A stretch of 47,441 nt of DNA from Candidatus Cloacimonadota bacterium (GTDB lineage Bacteria; Cloacimonadota; Cloacimonadia; Cloacimonadales; Cloacimonadaceae), in NCBI GenBank assembly GCA_020532215.1, contig JAJBBF010000053.1, positions 1 through 47,441 on the forward strand. The letters are read 5' to 3'. Each line of letters opens with the position of its first letter. The stretch's first letter is position 1. The translations under genes were made by a program, and so were the position numbers. This document shows, one piece after another, positions 20,416-29,853 of the stretch. The notes below the pieces were generated by a model. The model made no database searches, was not told where the DNA came from, and worked only from the letters and a program-made list of their open reading frames with translations.

Positions 20416-21366
20416 TCAGATTTTGGTGAGATGGTAATAGCGGTTGTTCAGCTTGTCGTATTCGGTCCAGACGGCATTTTCGGGCGCCGCCTCCAGAAGC
20501 TGGGCCACGCCGACGCTCTGGGCGTCCAGATTGTCGCAGAGATGCAGGACCAGAGCTTCCAAGGTTTGGGGCAGGCGCACGGAGGCTTTTTCGTATTCGC
20601 CGTGATGCGCCAGGATCAGGTGGCGCAGATTGAGCAAAACATCGTCCGGAAAACCGGTGATCAGCCTGGCCTGTTCGCAGATGAACTGGTCGCTGAGGCT
20701 GAGATGGCCGATCAGGCGTCCCACTTCGGTGAAATCGATCACTGGTTTGGAGCTGTATTCGAAGACCTTGCCAAAATCGTGCAGCAGCGCTCCCGAGAGA
20801 AGCAGATCGCGGTTCACGGGATAGAGCTCGGAAACGAAATCGCAGAGAGTGGCCACGGTAACGGTGTGCTCGATGAGGCCGTGCATGTAGTTGTGGTGCC
20901 AGCCTTTGGCCGCCGGGGCGTCCAGAAAACGGGCGAAGGTTTCCTTGTCGTCGAAAATGGCGCGCAGCAGCTTGTTCAGCCAAACGTTCTCCACCTTGTC
21001 CACAAAGGCGAAGAATTTCTCCGCCAGAGCGTCCGGGTCTTTCTTGCTGCGGGCAACGAAATCCTCGATGTTGTACTCGGAATGATCGGCGAAACGGATC
21101 TGGGAAACGTTGAGCTGGATCTGGTCCTTGTAATTGTTCACCAGGGCTTTGACCTTCACCACGTCGCCCGTGGAGAAGGTTTCGCTGGTGGTTTTGGCGG
21201 CTTTCCAGATATAGGCGGCCAGGGTTCCGCTGCGGTCCTGCAGCCTCAGGCGCAGATACTGGTCGTTCTTGCCGTCGCGCAGTTCTTTTTCGGCCACCAG
21301 ATAGAAGCCGATGACCTCTTTGCCCACCAGGTCCTTGAAATCGGAGATGTCAATGTGTTCAAGCAT
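20416..21366 (-). CDS. yhaM: 3'-5' exoribonuclease YhaM family
   Basis: 316 residues. An N-terminal OB-fold (about 15-85; RLRLQDRSGTLAAYIWKA, GDVVKVKALVNNYKDQIQL) precedes an HD-type phosphohydrolase domain. The HD residues appear as MHGLIEHTVTVA and SGALLHDFGK, followed by LIGHLSLSDQFI and LRHLILAHHGEYEKAS. This OB-HD order and the HGEYE motif match YhaM/CBF1, a Mn-dependent exoribonuclease of RNA turnover. It starts 6 nt after the T9SS cargo gene and ends 3 nt before the MBL gene, so it lies inside the translation-related operon. Confidence 0.9.
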   Translation of the reverse strand: MLEHIDISDFKDLVGKEVIGFYLVAEKELRDGKNDQYLRLRLQDRSGTLAAYIWKAAKTTSETFSTGDVVKVKALVNNYKDQIQLNVSQIRFADHSEYNIEDFVARSKKDPDALAEKFFAFVDKVENVWLNKLLRAIFDDKETFARFLDAPAAKGWHHNYMHGLIEHTVTVATLCDFVSELYPVNRDLLLSGALLHDFGKVFEYSSKPVIDFTEVGRLIGHLSLSDQFICEQARLITGFPDDVLLNLRHLILAHHGEYEKASVRLPQTLEALVLHLCDNLDAQSVGVAQLLEAAPENAVWTEYDKLNNRYYHLTKI

Positions 21367-21372
21367 GTCAAT

Positions 21373-23283
21373 TCACTTTATGATGTTTATTTTTTTGTTG
21401 AGGATGGTGGTTTTCCCTTGGGGAAGGGGGTGTTCGACGCGCAGCAGATAGATCCCAGAAGCGGGAAACTGGCTCGCGGACAGGTTCAGCTCATCGCCGG
21501 CGCCGGCAATTTCGATTATCTTCTGGCCGCGGAGGTTGTAGATCCGCACCGTTCCCAGCTTTCGCCCCCCGGCCAGGCTGATCCGCAGGCTGCCGTTTCC
21601 CCTCAGGGGGTTGGGGCCCAGCCTGAGCTCGGGAACCGGACAGACCTCATCCTGGGAAGCGACCACATCGGTGAAATCGCTGTAGGCGGAATAAAGGATC
21701 CTGCCGCCCCCGGCCAGCTGCAGCCAATAATAGAGGCGGTAACCCTGGGCAAGTTCCGCCAGCGAAAGATTGCTGAGCGAAACGTTGAAACTCACGCTTA
21801 GTTCCTCGCCGGCGCCCAGAGGCCCGCTCAAAGGCTCCCCGTGTGCGATCCAGCGGTCTATCACATAGCGTTCGGCGCCATCGAAAAAGACCTTTCTGAA
21901 GATCCCCACGTTAAGGCAGCTGGAGCTTACGAGGTTATACTCGTTGGCGGTGGCCCAGAGCAGGGTGTTGGTGTTGGAAAAGGTGATCTCCGCGGAGATC
22001 AGGTCGTTCTGGGGAATGTGCTCCAGGCGGCAGTTCGAGCCTGAAACAAAGGTTTTAAGTGCCTGGGCGTCCTGGCAATGCTGCTGATATTGGCCGGTGT
22101 AAGAAGCGGAAAAGCCGTTCAGGCGCAGATCCCCGTTGACCACGGTGCGGGGCAGGGTGTTGAAATTGTACCAATTGAATCTGATCTGGGCGGGCACGTT
22201 AGCCAGGGAATCGCTGAGAATGGGAAAATAGTTCAGGATGTGGACAGCGGGAAAATCAAAGGGATCCTGGGTGGCGGTTATCTGCACCGAATTGCCGGCG
22301 CGGAGGAAGTTTTCCGCCAGCCAGACCGGGTATTCATCGGCCAGGCTGAAGCGGTTGATGGTGATGCGGTTGTTGGCCAGAGGTTCCGCCGGCAATGAAG
22401 GCGCGATCAGGGTATCCAGCACCGCCCTCAGTTTCAGCTGCAGGGGCTGATCCGGCAGGCTGAACTGGTGGCCGGCAAAACCGGGGCTCTGGGCGTTGAA
22501 AACATATTCCGAGCGCGGCGGGATCGGCTCCGGCACCCAAACGGTGTCCTGCAGGACAAAGGCGCTTTCCGGCGAAGTGACAGTGATCATTACATTCGCG
22601 TCATAGACGGTGAGATCGGAATGATTGTAGATGGCGAAAGTGGGCCCCACCTGCTGCCGGGGCTGCAGGCTGCCCTCAAGCTCGAACTCCGTTAGCTGCA
22701 GATCGGGTCCGCTGAGCACAAAATCACCGGCCAGGCCGAAGAGCAGTTCGGAATTGAAACCGGCCTCGGCGAGGCTCTGGAAATAGGGGTTGACGTCGTT
22801 GGTATTCCAGTAATAGCTGCGTGAACCCCCGCCCGCGGAGGCAGCCACGAAGCGGTTGGCGAAATTCGTGTTATAAGTGACCACCAGCCAGAGGGAATCG
22901 CCTTGGACGGGGTTCGAAAACGGGATCTCCAGTTGATTAGAGGTCACCTCCGCCTGGGCCGACGCCAGGCTGGTTCCGGGGCCGCCATAGAAATCCGTGA
23001 ACAGCTCCACCCGCACGGAATCCCCTGTTTGCGGCAGCCAGAGCAAAGCCTTGCTGACCAGGAATTCACTGGCCAGGGATTGCGGATAGACCTCGGCGAA
23101 ATTGAAGCGCACCGCCCAGATGTTGGAGCCGTAGAAATGAAAGTCGTCGGTGCCGCTGTGGTAGGAGAAGTTGTATTCCCGGCTGTCCTGAGGCCAGACC
23201 CGGCTGCCGCTGCCCGGCCGGCTTTCCAGGGCCAAGGCCAGGCTAAAGGATAGGCAGAGAAGCGCCAGCAGGGCGTATTTCAC
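21373..23283 (-). CDS. Secreted protein with T9SS type A sorting domain, function unknown
   Basis: 636 residues. Signal peptide MKYALLALLCLSFSLALALE; then beta-rich regions (about 25-200 and 200-330 CARDB/Ig-like, LQLTEFELEGSLQPRQQVGPTF); a middle part with thioredoxin-like hints (VHILNYFPILSD); and a C-terminal T9SS sorting domain (LRLGPNPLRGNGSLRISL... VRIYNLRGQKIIEI ... ASGIYLLRVE). No catalytic motif recognised. Its ATG overlaps the ribF stop by 4 nt (ATGA), and it ends 6 nt before yhaM. A surface cargo is thus embedded in a housekeeping operon. Export and sorting are well supported; role unknown. Confidence 0.85.
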   Translation of the reverse strand: MKYALLALLCLSFSLALALESRPGSGSRVWPQDSREYNFSYHSGTDDFHFYGSNIWAVRFNFAEVYPQSLASEFLVSKALLWLPQTGDSVRVELFTDFYGGPGTSLASAQAEVTSNQLEIPFSNPVQGDSLWLVVTYNTNFANRFVAASAGGGSRSYYWNTNDVNPYFQSLAEAGFNSELLFGLAGDFVLSGPDLQLTEFELEGSLQPRQQVGPTFAIYNHSDLTVYDANVMITVTSPESAFVLQDTVWVPEPIPPRSEYVFNAQSPGFAGHQFSLPDQPLQLKLRAVLDTLIAPSLPAEPLANNRITINRFSLADEYPVWLAENFLRAGNSVQITATQDPFDFPAVHILNYFPILSDSLANVPAQIRFNWYNFNTLPRTVVNGDLRLNGFSASYTGQYQQHCQDAQALKTFVSGSNCRLEHIPQNDLISAEITFSNTNTLLWATANEYNLVSSSCLNVGIFRKVFFDGAERYVIDRWIAHGEPLSGPLGAGEELSVSFNVSLSNLSLAELAQGYRLYYWLQLAGGGRILYSAYSDFTDVVASQDEVCPVPELRLGPNPLRGNGSLRISLAGGRKLGTVRIYNLRGQKIIEIAGAGDELNLSASQFPASGIYLLRVEHPLPQGKTTILNKKINIIK

Positions 23284-24182
23284 CGCAACCCCGCCCCGAT
23301 CAGCTTTCGGGCCCGGCCCAGATCCGACTGCATGGCCTCGCGCAAGGCGTTGATTCCGGCAAACATCTTTTCCTCCCTGAAATACTCAAGCAGTTCCACC
23401 CGCAGGGACTTTCCGTAGATCCTCTGGTCGAAATCCAGGATATGGGTCTCGACCTTGGTGATTCCGTTGTGTTTCAAAGTTGGGCTGGAGCCGATATTTG
23501 TCAATCCAAAAAAGCTGCCGTCCCCCAAACGCACCCTGCTCAGATAGACGCCGGACCGGGGCAGCAGCTGCCGGGACTCCTCCAAACGCAGATTGGCTGT
23601 GGGAAAGCCCAGGTCCCGGCCCAGGCCGCTGCCGCTTTCCACCTCTCCATACAAGGTGTAGGGTGCGCCCAAAAGGCTGTTCGCTTCCGCCAGCTCGCCC
23701 AGGCTGAGCAGATCCCGGATCAGGGTGCTGCTCACCACCCGGTTGCCGTGCTGGAGCGGTTCCACAAAATGCAGCTCATAACCGTAGCGTTCCTGCTGCT
23801 CCTGCAAAAAGGCGTAGTTGCCCCGCCGCTGGTGGCCGAATTGGGAATCATAACCCAAAACGATGGCCGCGGGAGAAAGGGGATTTACGATCTGGTCGCG
23901 CAGAAAATCCTCGGCGGAGGTGGCGGCCAGGTCTTCATCAAAATGGAGCAGCAGCACGTCGTCGATCCCCAGCTCCCTGATCAACCTGGCCTTTTGTGCC
24001 GGCGGCAACAGCAGCAGCGGATGCAGGCGGCGCTCGAGCACCTGGGAGGGATGGTTGTCGTAAGTTATCACCACAGACCTGAGCCCCAGGCTGCGGGCCA
24101 GAGAGCGGAGTTCGTCCAGCAGCTTGCGGTGCCCCAAATGCAGGCCATCAAAGTTTCCGATGCTAAGAACGCTGTTTTTCAT
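23280..24182 (-). CDS. ribF: Bifunctional riboflavin kinase / FAD synthetase
   Basis: 300 residues. The N-terminal FMN adenylyltransferase has GNFDGLHLGHRKLL (nucleotidyltransferase HxGH) and GYDSQFGHQRRGN. The C-terminal riboflavin kinase (from about 180) has GSGLGRDLGFPTANL and TNIGSSPT. It makes FMN and FAD from riboflavin. It starts 4 nt after truB, a neighbourhood common in bacteria, and overlaps the next gene by 4 nt. Confidence 0.95.
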   Translation of the reverse strand: MKNSVLSIGNFDGLHLGHRKLLDELRSLARSLGLRSVVITYDNHPSQVLERRLHPLLLLPPAQKARLIRELGIDDVLLLHFDEDLAATSAEDFLRDQIVNPLSPAAIVLGYDSQFGHQRRGNYAFLQEQQERYGYELHFVEPLQHGNRVVSSTLIRDLLSLGELAEANSLLGAPYTLYGEVESGSGLGRDLGFPTANLRLEESRQLLPRSGVYLSRVRLGDGSFFGLTNIGSSPTLKHNGITKVETHILDFDQRIYGKSLRVELLEYFREEKMFAGINALREAMQSDLGRARKLIGAGLR

Positions 24183-24186
24183 AGCC

Positions 24187-25050
24187 TTAGTTAAGGTTGA
24201 TCACCGGGTACATGATGTCGTCTTTGCGCCGGGCGACCCCGAGAACAGCTTCAGCTTCGTCCAGAAGCAGGATCCGGAGATTGTCCTGGCCAGGAGCGGA
24301 AACACTTTGGCCATTTCTCAACTGCTCCAGTTCCGCGGTCGAGGGAGTGAGAAACTCAAAGCCCGGCATTAGTTTCCGGGTGGGATAAAAGGCAGCGCGG
24401 AAGTTTTCCGCGTTCAAAGCTTCCAGCGAGCGGGCCTCCCCCACTCCGGTGCCGCCGATGGCTTCCCGGCGCAAGGCCACGGTGTGCCCCGCGCAGTTCA
24501 GGCATTGGGCGATGTATTCACTCAGACTGCGGATGTAGGTGCCTTTGGAAACCCGGCAGCGATAGCTAAGATCAGGCGGAGCGAAATCCAGAACGCTGAA
24601 TTCGCTGATCCTGACAGGCCTGGGATCCAGTTCCAGAGCTTCTCCCCGGCGGGCGTAGGCATAGGCGGGGCGGCCATTGACCTTCAGGGCTGAATGCCGC
24701 GGAGGACGCAATTCCAGCAGTTGGCTGACCTGAGCTCGAAGAAACTCAGGATCCACCTCTGCAGGGATGTTGGCGCTGGTATGGATCACCTCCCCCTCGG
24801 TATCGCCGGTGCTGGTTTGGATGCCCAAACGAAGGGTGGCGGAGTAGGTTTTGTCTTCAGCCTCCAGATATTTGCAGAGCCGGGTGCTGGAGCCCAGGGC
24901 GCAGATCAGCAGGCCGGTGGCGAAGGGATCGAGGGTTCCGGTGTGCCCGATCTTCCTGATGCCGGTGATCCTGCGGAGTTGGCGGACCACATCGAAGGAA
25001 CTGCAGCCCGCAGGTTTGTCGACCAGCAGGAATCCGCTTGGTTCAGGCAT
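24187..25050 (-). CDS. truB: tRNA pseudouridine-55 synthase
   Basis: 287 residues from ATG 25050. The track's longer frame (to 25182) adds 44 residues of shadow sequence from nrnA. Starting at MPEPSGFLLVDKPAG gives the family N-terminus. The catalytic Asp41 is in GHTGTLDPFATGLL; YSATLRLG, RPPRHSALKVNG and VSKGTYIRSL are further TruB motifs. It makes the T-loop pseudouridine in tRNAs. It overlaps the end of nrnA by 8 nt and is followed by ribF. Confidence 0.95.
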   Translation of the reverse strand: MPEPSGFLLVDKPAGCSSFDVVRQLRRITGIRKIGHTGTLDPFATGLLICALGSSTRLCKYLEAEDKTYSATLRLGIQTSTGDTEGEVIHTSANIPAEVDPEFLRAQVSQLLELRPPRHSALKVNGRPAYAYARRGEALELDPRPVRISEFSVLDFAPPDLSYRCRVSKGTYIRSLSEYIAQCLNCAGHTVALRREAIGGTGVGEARSLEALNAENFRAAFYPTRKLMPGFEFLTPSTAELEQLRNGQSVSAPGQDNLRILLLDEAEAVLGVARRKDDIMYPVINLN

Positions 25051-26065
25051 GGGTTGGTTGCTGTTCCAGGGCGCGGCCCAATTTGTCCAGGAGTTCGGCT
25101 TTAAGGCTGGGCAGATCGCCGTGCAAATTAGCTCCGGACGCGCTTCTGTGGCCTCCGCCGGAGTAGGTTGCGGCCACAGCATTCACGTCTATGAAGGGCG
25201 AGCGCAGGCTCAGCTTGTATTCCCCGGGTTTATCCTCACGCAGGTAGGCCACGACGTCTATATCCTTTACGCCCTGCACCCAACGGGTGATATTCATGAT
25301 GGAGTCCGCCGTGAGCTGGTTCCGCCGCTGCATCTCCAGAGTGGAGTGCATAAAGAGGATACGATCGTTGTTGTGCAGCTCGATGGTGGAGAGAACCTCG
25401 CCGATATAGCGCATTTCCATGGCCGCGTGGTTGAGGAAATACTGCTTGTACAACCGGGCCGGGGAAATGCCCAGATCGGTAAGCTCAGCCGCGATGCGGA
25501 AGACCTCGGAGTTGGTGTTCGAGTTGATAAAGTTGTTGGAGTCGTTGATAATGGTAACGTAGATGCAGCTGGCCACCGCGATCCTGATCTGATCCGGCAG
25601 AGCCGCTATCTCCTGGCTCAGGGCCCGGTAGATGATGGCGCCGGCTGAGACCGCCGCAGTATCCACGAAACTGAAATCGGTTTTGATGATGCCGTTTTCC
25701 GGCACATGATGGTCGATCAAGATGATCTGGCCGGAGTTCAGGACCACTTCCCGGCGGGCGTTGATCCGGCTGTAGCTGTTGCAGTCCAGCACGATCAGCA
25801 GGTCGTAGCGCAGGCCAGGCGCGAAGGTCCGCACCACCGCGTCTTCCAGCAAAAAGGAGAAGCGGTCCAGGTCGCTGCCGGGATCGGTAACGATATCGCT
25901 CTGCAAGCCCCAGGCGCGGAGGAGCAGCTGCAGGGCCAGGCTGGCGGCAAAGCCATCCCCGTCCGGTTCGACGTGGGACATGATCCCCACTGATCTTCCC
26001 GGCCGCAGGTTGGCCAGAAGTATGTTTCGTAATTCCTGAGTGTCTTTCATAGTGTTTTTTCCCAC
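25043..26065 (-). CDS. nrnA: DHH-family phosphoesterase, NrnA-like nanoRNase/pAp phosphatase
   Basis: 340 residues. Motifs of the DHH/DHHA1 superfamily are SHVEPDGDGFAASL, VLDCNSYSR, LIDHHVPENG and, at the C-terminus, YSGGGHRSASGA. NrnA degrades 2-5-nt RNAs and can hydrolyse pAp. The usual DGDAxGS reads DGDGFAAS, a mild change. The start could be Met1 (26065) or Met6 (26050); neither has a strong ribosome site. The gene lies between rbfA (84-nt gap) and truB (8-nt overlap), the classic place for nrnA. Confidence 0.88.
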   Translation of the reverse strand: MGKNTMKDTQELRNILLANLRPGRSVGIMSHVEPDGDGFAASLALQLLLRAWGLQSDIVTDPGSDLDRFSFLLEDAVVRTFAPGLRYDLLIVLDCNSYSRINARREVVLNSGQIILIDHHVPENGIIKTDFSFVDTAAVSAGAIIYRALSQEIAALPDQIRIAVASCIYVTIINDSNNFINSNTNSEVFRIAAELTDLGISPARLYKQYFLNHAAMEMRYIGEVLSTIELHNNDRILFMHSTLEMQRRNQLTADSIMNITRWVQGVKDIDVVAYLREDKPGEYKLSLRSPFIDVNAVAATYSGGGHRSASGANLHGDLPSLKAELLDKLGRALEQQPTHA

Positions 26066-26149
26066 ATTGAACGCTTCCAGTTGACATGGGGCCTGTATTT
26101 GGCGCCCCGATCCCTGCCGTGCCGGGTTCAGGACCGGGGACCGGCGTGG

Positions 26150-26629
26150 CTATTTGTCTTCTTCGTCTTCAAGGTAGCCGTTGTAGATCTCTTCATCCTC
26201 GTCGATGTCATAGACCTCATCATCGTCCAGATAATCGTCCAGGTTGATGTCCGGATCGTAGTCCTCGTCATCATTGTCATCGTCATATCTGTCTTTGAGG
26301 CTGGCCAGCAGTATGTCAACTTTCTCGGCTCGGTCTTCGGTCTCGTCGTAGAAGAAGGTCAGTTCGGGGATGGTTCTCATGATATGTGCTCCTGCGATTT
26401 GTTTTTTCAAGAAACCCGATGTCTTGACCAGGTGTTCCCTGATGCTGTCATGAGTGGCGGGATTGTTGTAATGCGAAAAATAGAGTTTGGCGTATCTCAG
26501 GTCTTTGGAGATCACCACGTCAGTGATCGTCACCCAATCCAGCGCGGGATCGCGCAGTTTCTGGGTGATGGCGATGTTGAAGAGTTTTTTCAGCTCTTCC
26601 TGCAGGCGGGGTATGCGGTGCGATTTCAT
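26150..26629 (-). CDS. rbfA: Ribosome-binding factor A with a long acidic tail
   Basis: 159 residues from ATG 26629; the track's extra 30 N-terminal residues are infB shadow. The KH-type RbfA core is seen in [35 protein letters not shown] and IPELTFFYDET. RbfA binds the 30S subunit late in maturation near the 5' end of 16S rRNA. After about residue 115 there is a tail of some 45 residues, mostly Asp and Glu with several Tyr (DDDNDDEDYDPD, YDIDEDEEIY). RbfA is usually about 120 residues, so the tail is an addition. The infB stop and rbfA start share one base (TGATG). Confidence 0.93.
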   Translation of the reverse strand: MKSHRIPRLQEELKKLFNIAITQKLRDPALDWVTITDVVISKDLRYAKLYFSHYNNPATHDSIREHLVKTSGFLKKQIAGAHIMRTIPELTFFYDETEDRAEKVDILLASLKDRYDDDNDDEDYDPDINLDDYLDDDEVYDIDEDEEIYNGYLEDEEDK

Positions 26630-29238
26630 CAGAGTTGCTTGGCCACCTCTTCCAGCACGTAGCACTCCAGCACGTCCCCTTCCTTGATGTCGGAGAAATT
26701 GGCCAGTGAGAGCCCACATTCGGAGCCGGCCCGCACCTCATTCACGTCGTCCGCGTAATGCTTCAGCGAGGAAAGGTCGTCTTCCGTAACCAACACGTCG
26801 TTGCGGTACAGGCGCACCTTGCAGCCGCGTTTGATCACGCCACGGTCCACCTGGCAGCCGGCGATGGTGCCCACCTTGCGGATCTTGAATACCTGGCGGA
26901 TGGTGGCGGAACCGATCACCTGTTCCTCGATGTCGGGCCTGAGCATGCCCTGCAGGGATTGGCGGATGTCGTCGATGGCGTCGTAGATCACCTGATAAAG
27001 CTTGATCTCCACTCCCTCATCCTCGGCCAGTTTGCGCGCCTGCTGGCTGGCCCGCACGTGGAAACCGATGATCACGGCGTTCGAGGCTGAAGCCAGGCTG
27101 ACATCGGCTTCGGTGATACCGCCCACGCTTTTGTGGATGATGCTCACCTGCACCTCATCGCTGGTGATCTTGCCGAAAGAATCCGCCAAAGCTTCCGCGG
27201 AGCCGTCGGTATCGGTTTTGATGATCACATTGAGCTCGCTGATGGCCTCTTCCTTGATGCGGGCAAAGATGTTTTGCAGAGAGGATTTATTCTGGAATTT
27301 CTCGCGCTCCAGGCGGATTTGGTTGCGCTCGGAGCTGATGTTGCGGGCGGTTTTCTCGCTATCCACCTGATTCAGGACATCGCCGGCCTTGGGAGTGTCG
27401 TTCAGGCCGTAGATCATACCCACATCCGAAGGTTCGAGGACCGGCACTTCCTGTCCGCGTTCGTTTTCGATCTTGCGGATGCGGCCATGGGTGGCACCGC
27501 AAACGATGATATCGCCTTTGCTGAGGCTGCCTTCCTGAACCAGGATCGTGGCGACGGAACCCATGCGCGTATCCTTGGCTGATTCGATCACCACTGCCAG
27601 CCCGGGCACTTCGCGGCGGGCCTTCAGTTCCATCATTTCGGCGGTGAGCAGGATCAGTTCGATCAGGTTCAGGATCCCTTCGCCGCTGACTACTGAGGTC
27701 GCGCACCAAGGCACATCCCCGCCGTATTGGTCCAGTAGCACCCCGTAGTCCAAAAGCTGCGCTATCACCCGGTCCACATTGGCGTCCGGCAGGTCGATCT
27801 TGTTGATGGCGATGATCAGGTTCACTCCGGCTGCCTTGGCGTGGTCGATCGCCTCTTTGGTCTGAGGTTTGATCCCTTCATTGGCCGCCACCACGATCAC
27901 GGCGATATCCGTAACGTTGGCGCCCCTGGCCCGCATGGCCGTGAAAGCTTCATGGCCGGGCGTATCCAGGAAGGTGATCCGGTTTTTGTTAACTTCGATC
28001 TGATAAGCGCCGATATGCTGGGTGATGCCGCCGGATTCACCCGCCACGATGTTCGTGTTGCGGATGTAATCCAGGATCGAGGTCTTGCCATGGTCCACAT
28101 GGCCCATGATCGTGACCACCGGCGCCCGGGGTTCTTCCTCGACGTCGCTGTACTGTTCTTTTTCGCGGTCCAGTATCTCGGTGCCGAATTCCTCTTCAAA
28201 GCGGAAATCAACCTTGAACTCGTCGCAGATCATTTCCAGGGAATCGCGGTCCAGCCGCTGGTTGATGGTAACCAGTTGGCCCATGGCAAAGAATTTGGAG
28301 ATGATCTCCGCCGCAGAAACGTTCAGGATCTTCGCCAGTTCGCTCACAGAGGTGAATTCGCGGATCACGGCAAGTCCGTCGCCGCTGTCCTCAATTTGCT
28401 GGGCTTCACGGTGGTATTTCTTCTTCTTGCCGGTCTTTTGCAAAACTTTCTTGATGTTGCGGGAGATCTCGGCTTCATCGGCTTCGACCAGCGGGATGTC
28501 TTTCTTTTTGGCCCGCTTGGCTGTTCCTATGATCGCCTTCTTGTGGCGGCTCTTCTCTCCCAGTTCGTCGTGGGTCGCTTTGGATTTGCCGAATTTCTTA
28601 CCCTCGGGTTCCTTCACCGGGATAACCGGCGGCACCGGCTCGGCTGGTCCCGCTTTGCGGCGCGGTTCTTCGGCGCGTTTCCGGGTTTCAGGCTTGGTCC
28701 GGGTGCCTGTTTTCTCGCCTTGGCGCTCCAGGTAAGACTTGGGTTTGGCCGTCTTGCCGCCCTTTGGCTGGACCGGGGTGGCCTGGGTATAGGGCACTAT
28801 CACCCGGTGTTTGGGAGCTTCTTTTTTGGGGGGAACGTATTTCTCCGGCTTGGCTTCGGCGGCTTCCTCCGGCACAGGTTCAGGCTCTGGTTCCGTGGCT
28901 GGTTCAGCTTTCTTGCGGCCTTTTTTTTCTTTGGCCGGCTTGGCTTTGGCCGGCTCTGGCTGCGGCTCTTCCGCCTCGGGGATCGCCTCGGGTTCCGCCG
29001 GTTCGGCCTTCGCGGTCTTGGCGGCCTGGCGCATCTCCGCAAAGCGTTTGCGGTCTTTTTCCGCCTTCTTCTCCGCGTCCATCTGCTCGTTGTATTTTCT
29101 GCGGATCAGATCCGCTACATCTTCTTCGATCAGGCTCATGTGGCTTTTCACGATCACGTTCAGATCCGTAAGGTGCTTTTTCAGCGCCATGGTGCTGATC
29201 TTCAATTCCTTGGCCAGTTCATGTACTCGTATTTGCAC
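26629..29238 (-). CDS. infB: Translation initiation factor IF-2
   Basis: 869 residues from a GTG at 29238, preceded by GGAGG at a 6-nt gap. This start gives the family N-terminus [15 protein letters not shown]; the track's earlier start is not needed. Parts: IF2_N subdomain (1-50), a Lys/Glu/Pro/Ala-rich low-complexity linker (about 65-260), a second IF2_N-like block ([20 protein letters not shown]), then GTPase motifs GHVDHGKTS (about 378), DTPGHEAF and NKIDLP, and domains II-IV. It loads initiator tRNA on the ribosome. Its start overlaps the end of the L7Ae gene by 20 nt. Confidence 0.97.
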   Translation of the reverse strand: MQIRVHELAKELKISTMALKKHLTDLNVIVKSHMSLIEEDVADLIRRKYNEQMDAEKKAEKDRKRFAEMRQAAKTAKAEPAEPEAIPEAEEPQPEPAKAKPAKEKKGRKKAEPATEPEPEPVPEEAAEAKPEKYVPPKKEAPKHRVIVPYTQATPVQPKGGKTAKPKSYLERQGEKTGTRTKPETRKRAEEPRRKAGPAEPVPPVIPVKEPEGKKFGKSKATHDELGEKSRHKKAIIGTAKRAKKKDIPLVEADEAEISRNIKKVLQKTGKKKKYHREAQQIEDSGDGLAVIREFTSVSELAKILNVSAAEIISKFFAMGQLVTINQRLDRDSLEMICDEFKVDFRFEEEFGTEILDREKEQYSDVEEEPRAPVVTIMGHVDHGKTSILDYIRNTNIVAGESGGITQHIGAYQIEVNKNRITFLDTPGHEAFTAMRARGANVTDIAVIVVAANEGIKPQTKEAIDHAKAAGVNLIIAINKIDLPDANVDRVIAQLLDYGVLLDQYGGDVPWCATSVVSGEGILNLIELILLTAEMMELKARREVPGLAVVIESAKDTRMGSVATILVQEGSLSKGDIIVCGATHGRIRKIENERGQEVPVLEPSDVGMIYGLNDTPKAGDVLNQVDSEKTARNISSERNQIRLEREKFQNKSSLQNIFARIKEEAISELNVIIKTDTDGSAEALADSFGKITSDEVQVSIIHKSVGGITEADVSLASASNAVIIGFHVRASQQARKLAEDEGVEIKLYQVIYDAIDDIRQSLQGMLRPDIEEQVIGSATIRQVFKIRKVGTIAGCQVDRGVIKRGCKVRLYRNDVLVTEDDLSSLKHYADDVNEVRAGSECGLSLANFSDIKEGDVLECYVLEEVAKQL

Positions 29239-29587
29239 TTTGTTCCTCCACTTTGGCGATGCCGGCGCTATACTCCAGCATCCGGGTGGCAAATTGTTTG
29301 TCGGTTATCCCGAAAATGCCCGTCAAGGGCAGGCCCAGCGCGGCACTGAGCTCTTCCTGGGTGCCCAGGCGCAGCGTGGCAACCTTGTCCCCGCGTTCCC
29401 GGAGGGCCGCCTCGATCCTGGCTGCCGTGCGCTCCGCGGTATCGGAGGCGATGATGACCAGCCGCAGGCCACGGGAATGCAGTTCCCGCAGGCAGGCATC
29501 CGCCCCGGCGGTCAGTTTCCCGGCTTTGCGGGCAAACTGCATCAGGTTCACGATCTTGCGGGTTAGCTCGGCCTTGCTTTCCATCAT
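29219..29587 (-). CDS. L7Ae-family RNA-binding protein (YlxQ-like)
   Basis: 122 residues from ATG 29587 (or 121 from 29584). The track's long frame to 29905 is mostly ylxR shadow. The core KIVNLMQFARKAGKLTAGADAC and LRLVIIASDTAERTAARI fits the L7Ae/L30e/YlxQ fold that binds kink-turn RNA. It lies between ylxR and infB, exactly where ylxQ sits in many bacteria. Start codons overlap the ylxR stop (ATGATG). Its exact RNA partner is unknown. Confidence 0.9.
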   Translation of the reverse strand: MMESKAELTRKIVNLMQFARKAGKLTAGADACLRELHSRGLRLVIIASDTAERTAARIEAALRERGDKVATLRLGTQEELSAALGLPLTGIFGITDKQFATRMLEYSAGIAKVEEQSANTST

Positions 29588-29853
29588 TTTTGCCCCGCCT
29601 GGCTGAAGCTGGCTGCGCCGCGCAGCCCGAATTTGCGTTTCATGTATTTCAGCTTCCATTTGTCCAGCCCCACAAGGCATTCCGGATCGGGGCAGACGTA
29701 GTTTCTGCGCCGCTGGATCCGGCGCCTGGGATCGAAAACCAGCCCCTGGGGCAGAACAAAGAAGCTGAGAAGTTCCCCGGCTTCCTTTCTGGCCCGGCAT
29801 ACCACACAGGTTCGCTGTGGCACATGCTCCGCGTGGCTGTTCTTGTTTGGCAT
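29584..29853 (-). CDS. ylxR: YlxR (DUF448) protein
   Basis: 89 residues. PQRTCVVCRARKEAGELLSFF is the YlxR signature, followed by the basic IQRRRNYVCPDPECL. A nucleic-acid-binding or RNase P-modulating role has been reported for the family. It shares one base with the nusA stop (TGATG) and overlaps the next gene. Confidence 0.93.
   Translation of the reverse strand: MPNKNSHAEHVPQRTCVVCRARKEAGELLSFFVLPQGLVFDPRRRIQRRRNYVCPDPECLVGLDKWKLKYMKRKFGLRGAASFSQAGQK

Noticed and set aside
19648-21801. 717-codon plus-strand ORF
   Set aside because: Antisense to the MBL, yhaM and T9SS genes, all of which have clear motifs.
28800-29042. Arg/Pro-rich 80-codon ORF
   Set aside because: Frame-shifted shadow of the IF-2 Lys/Glu/Pro linker.
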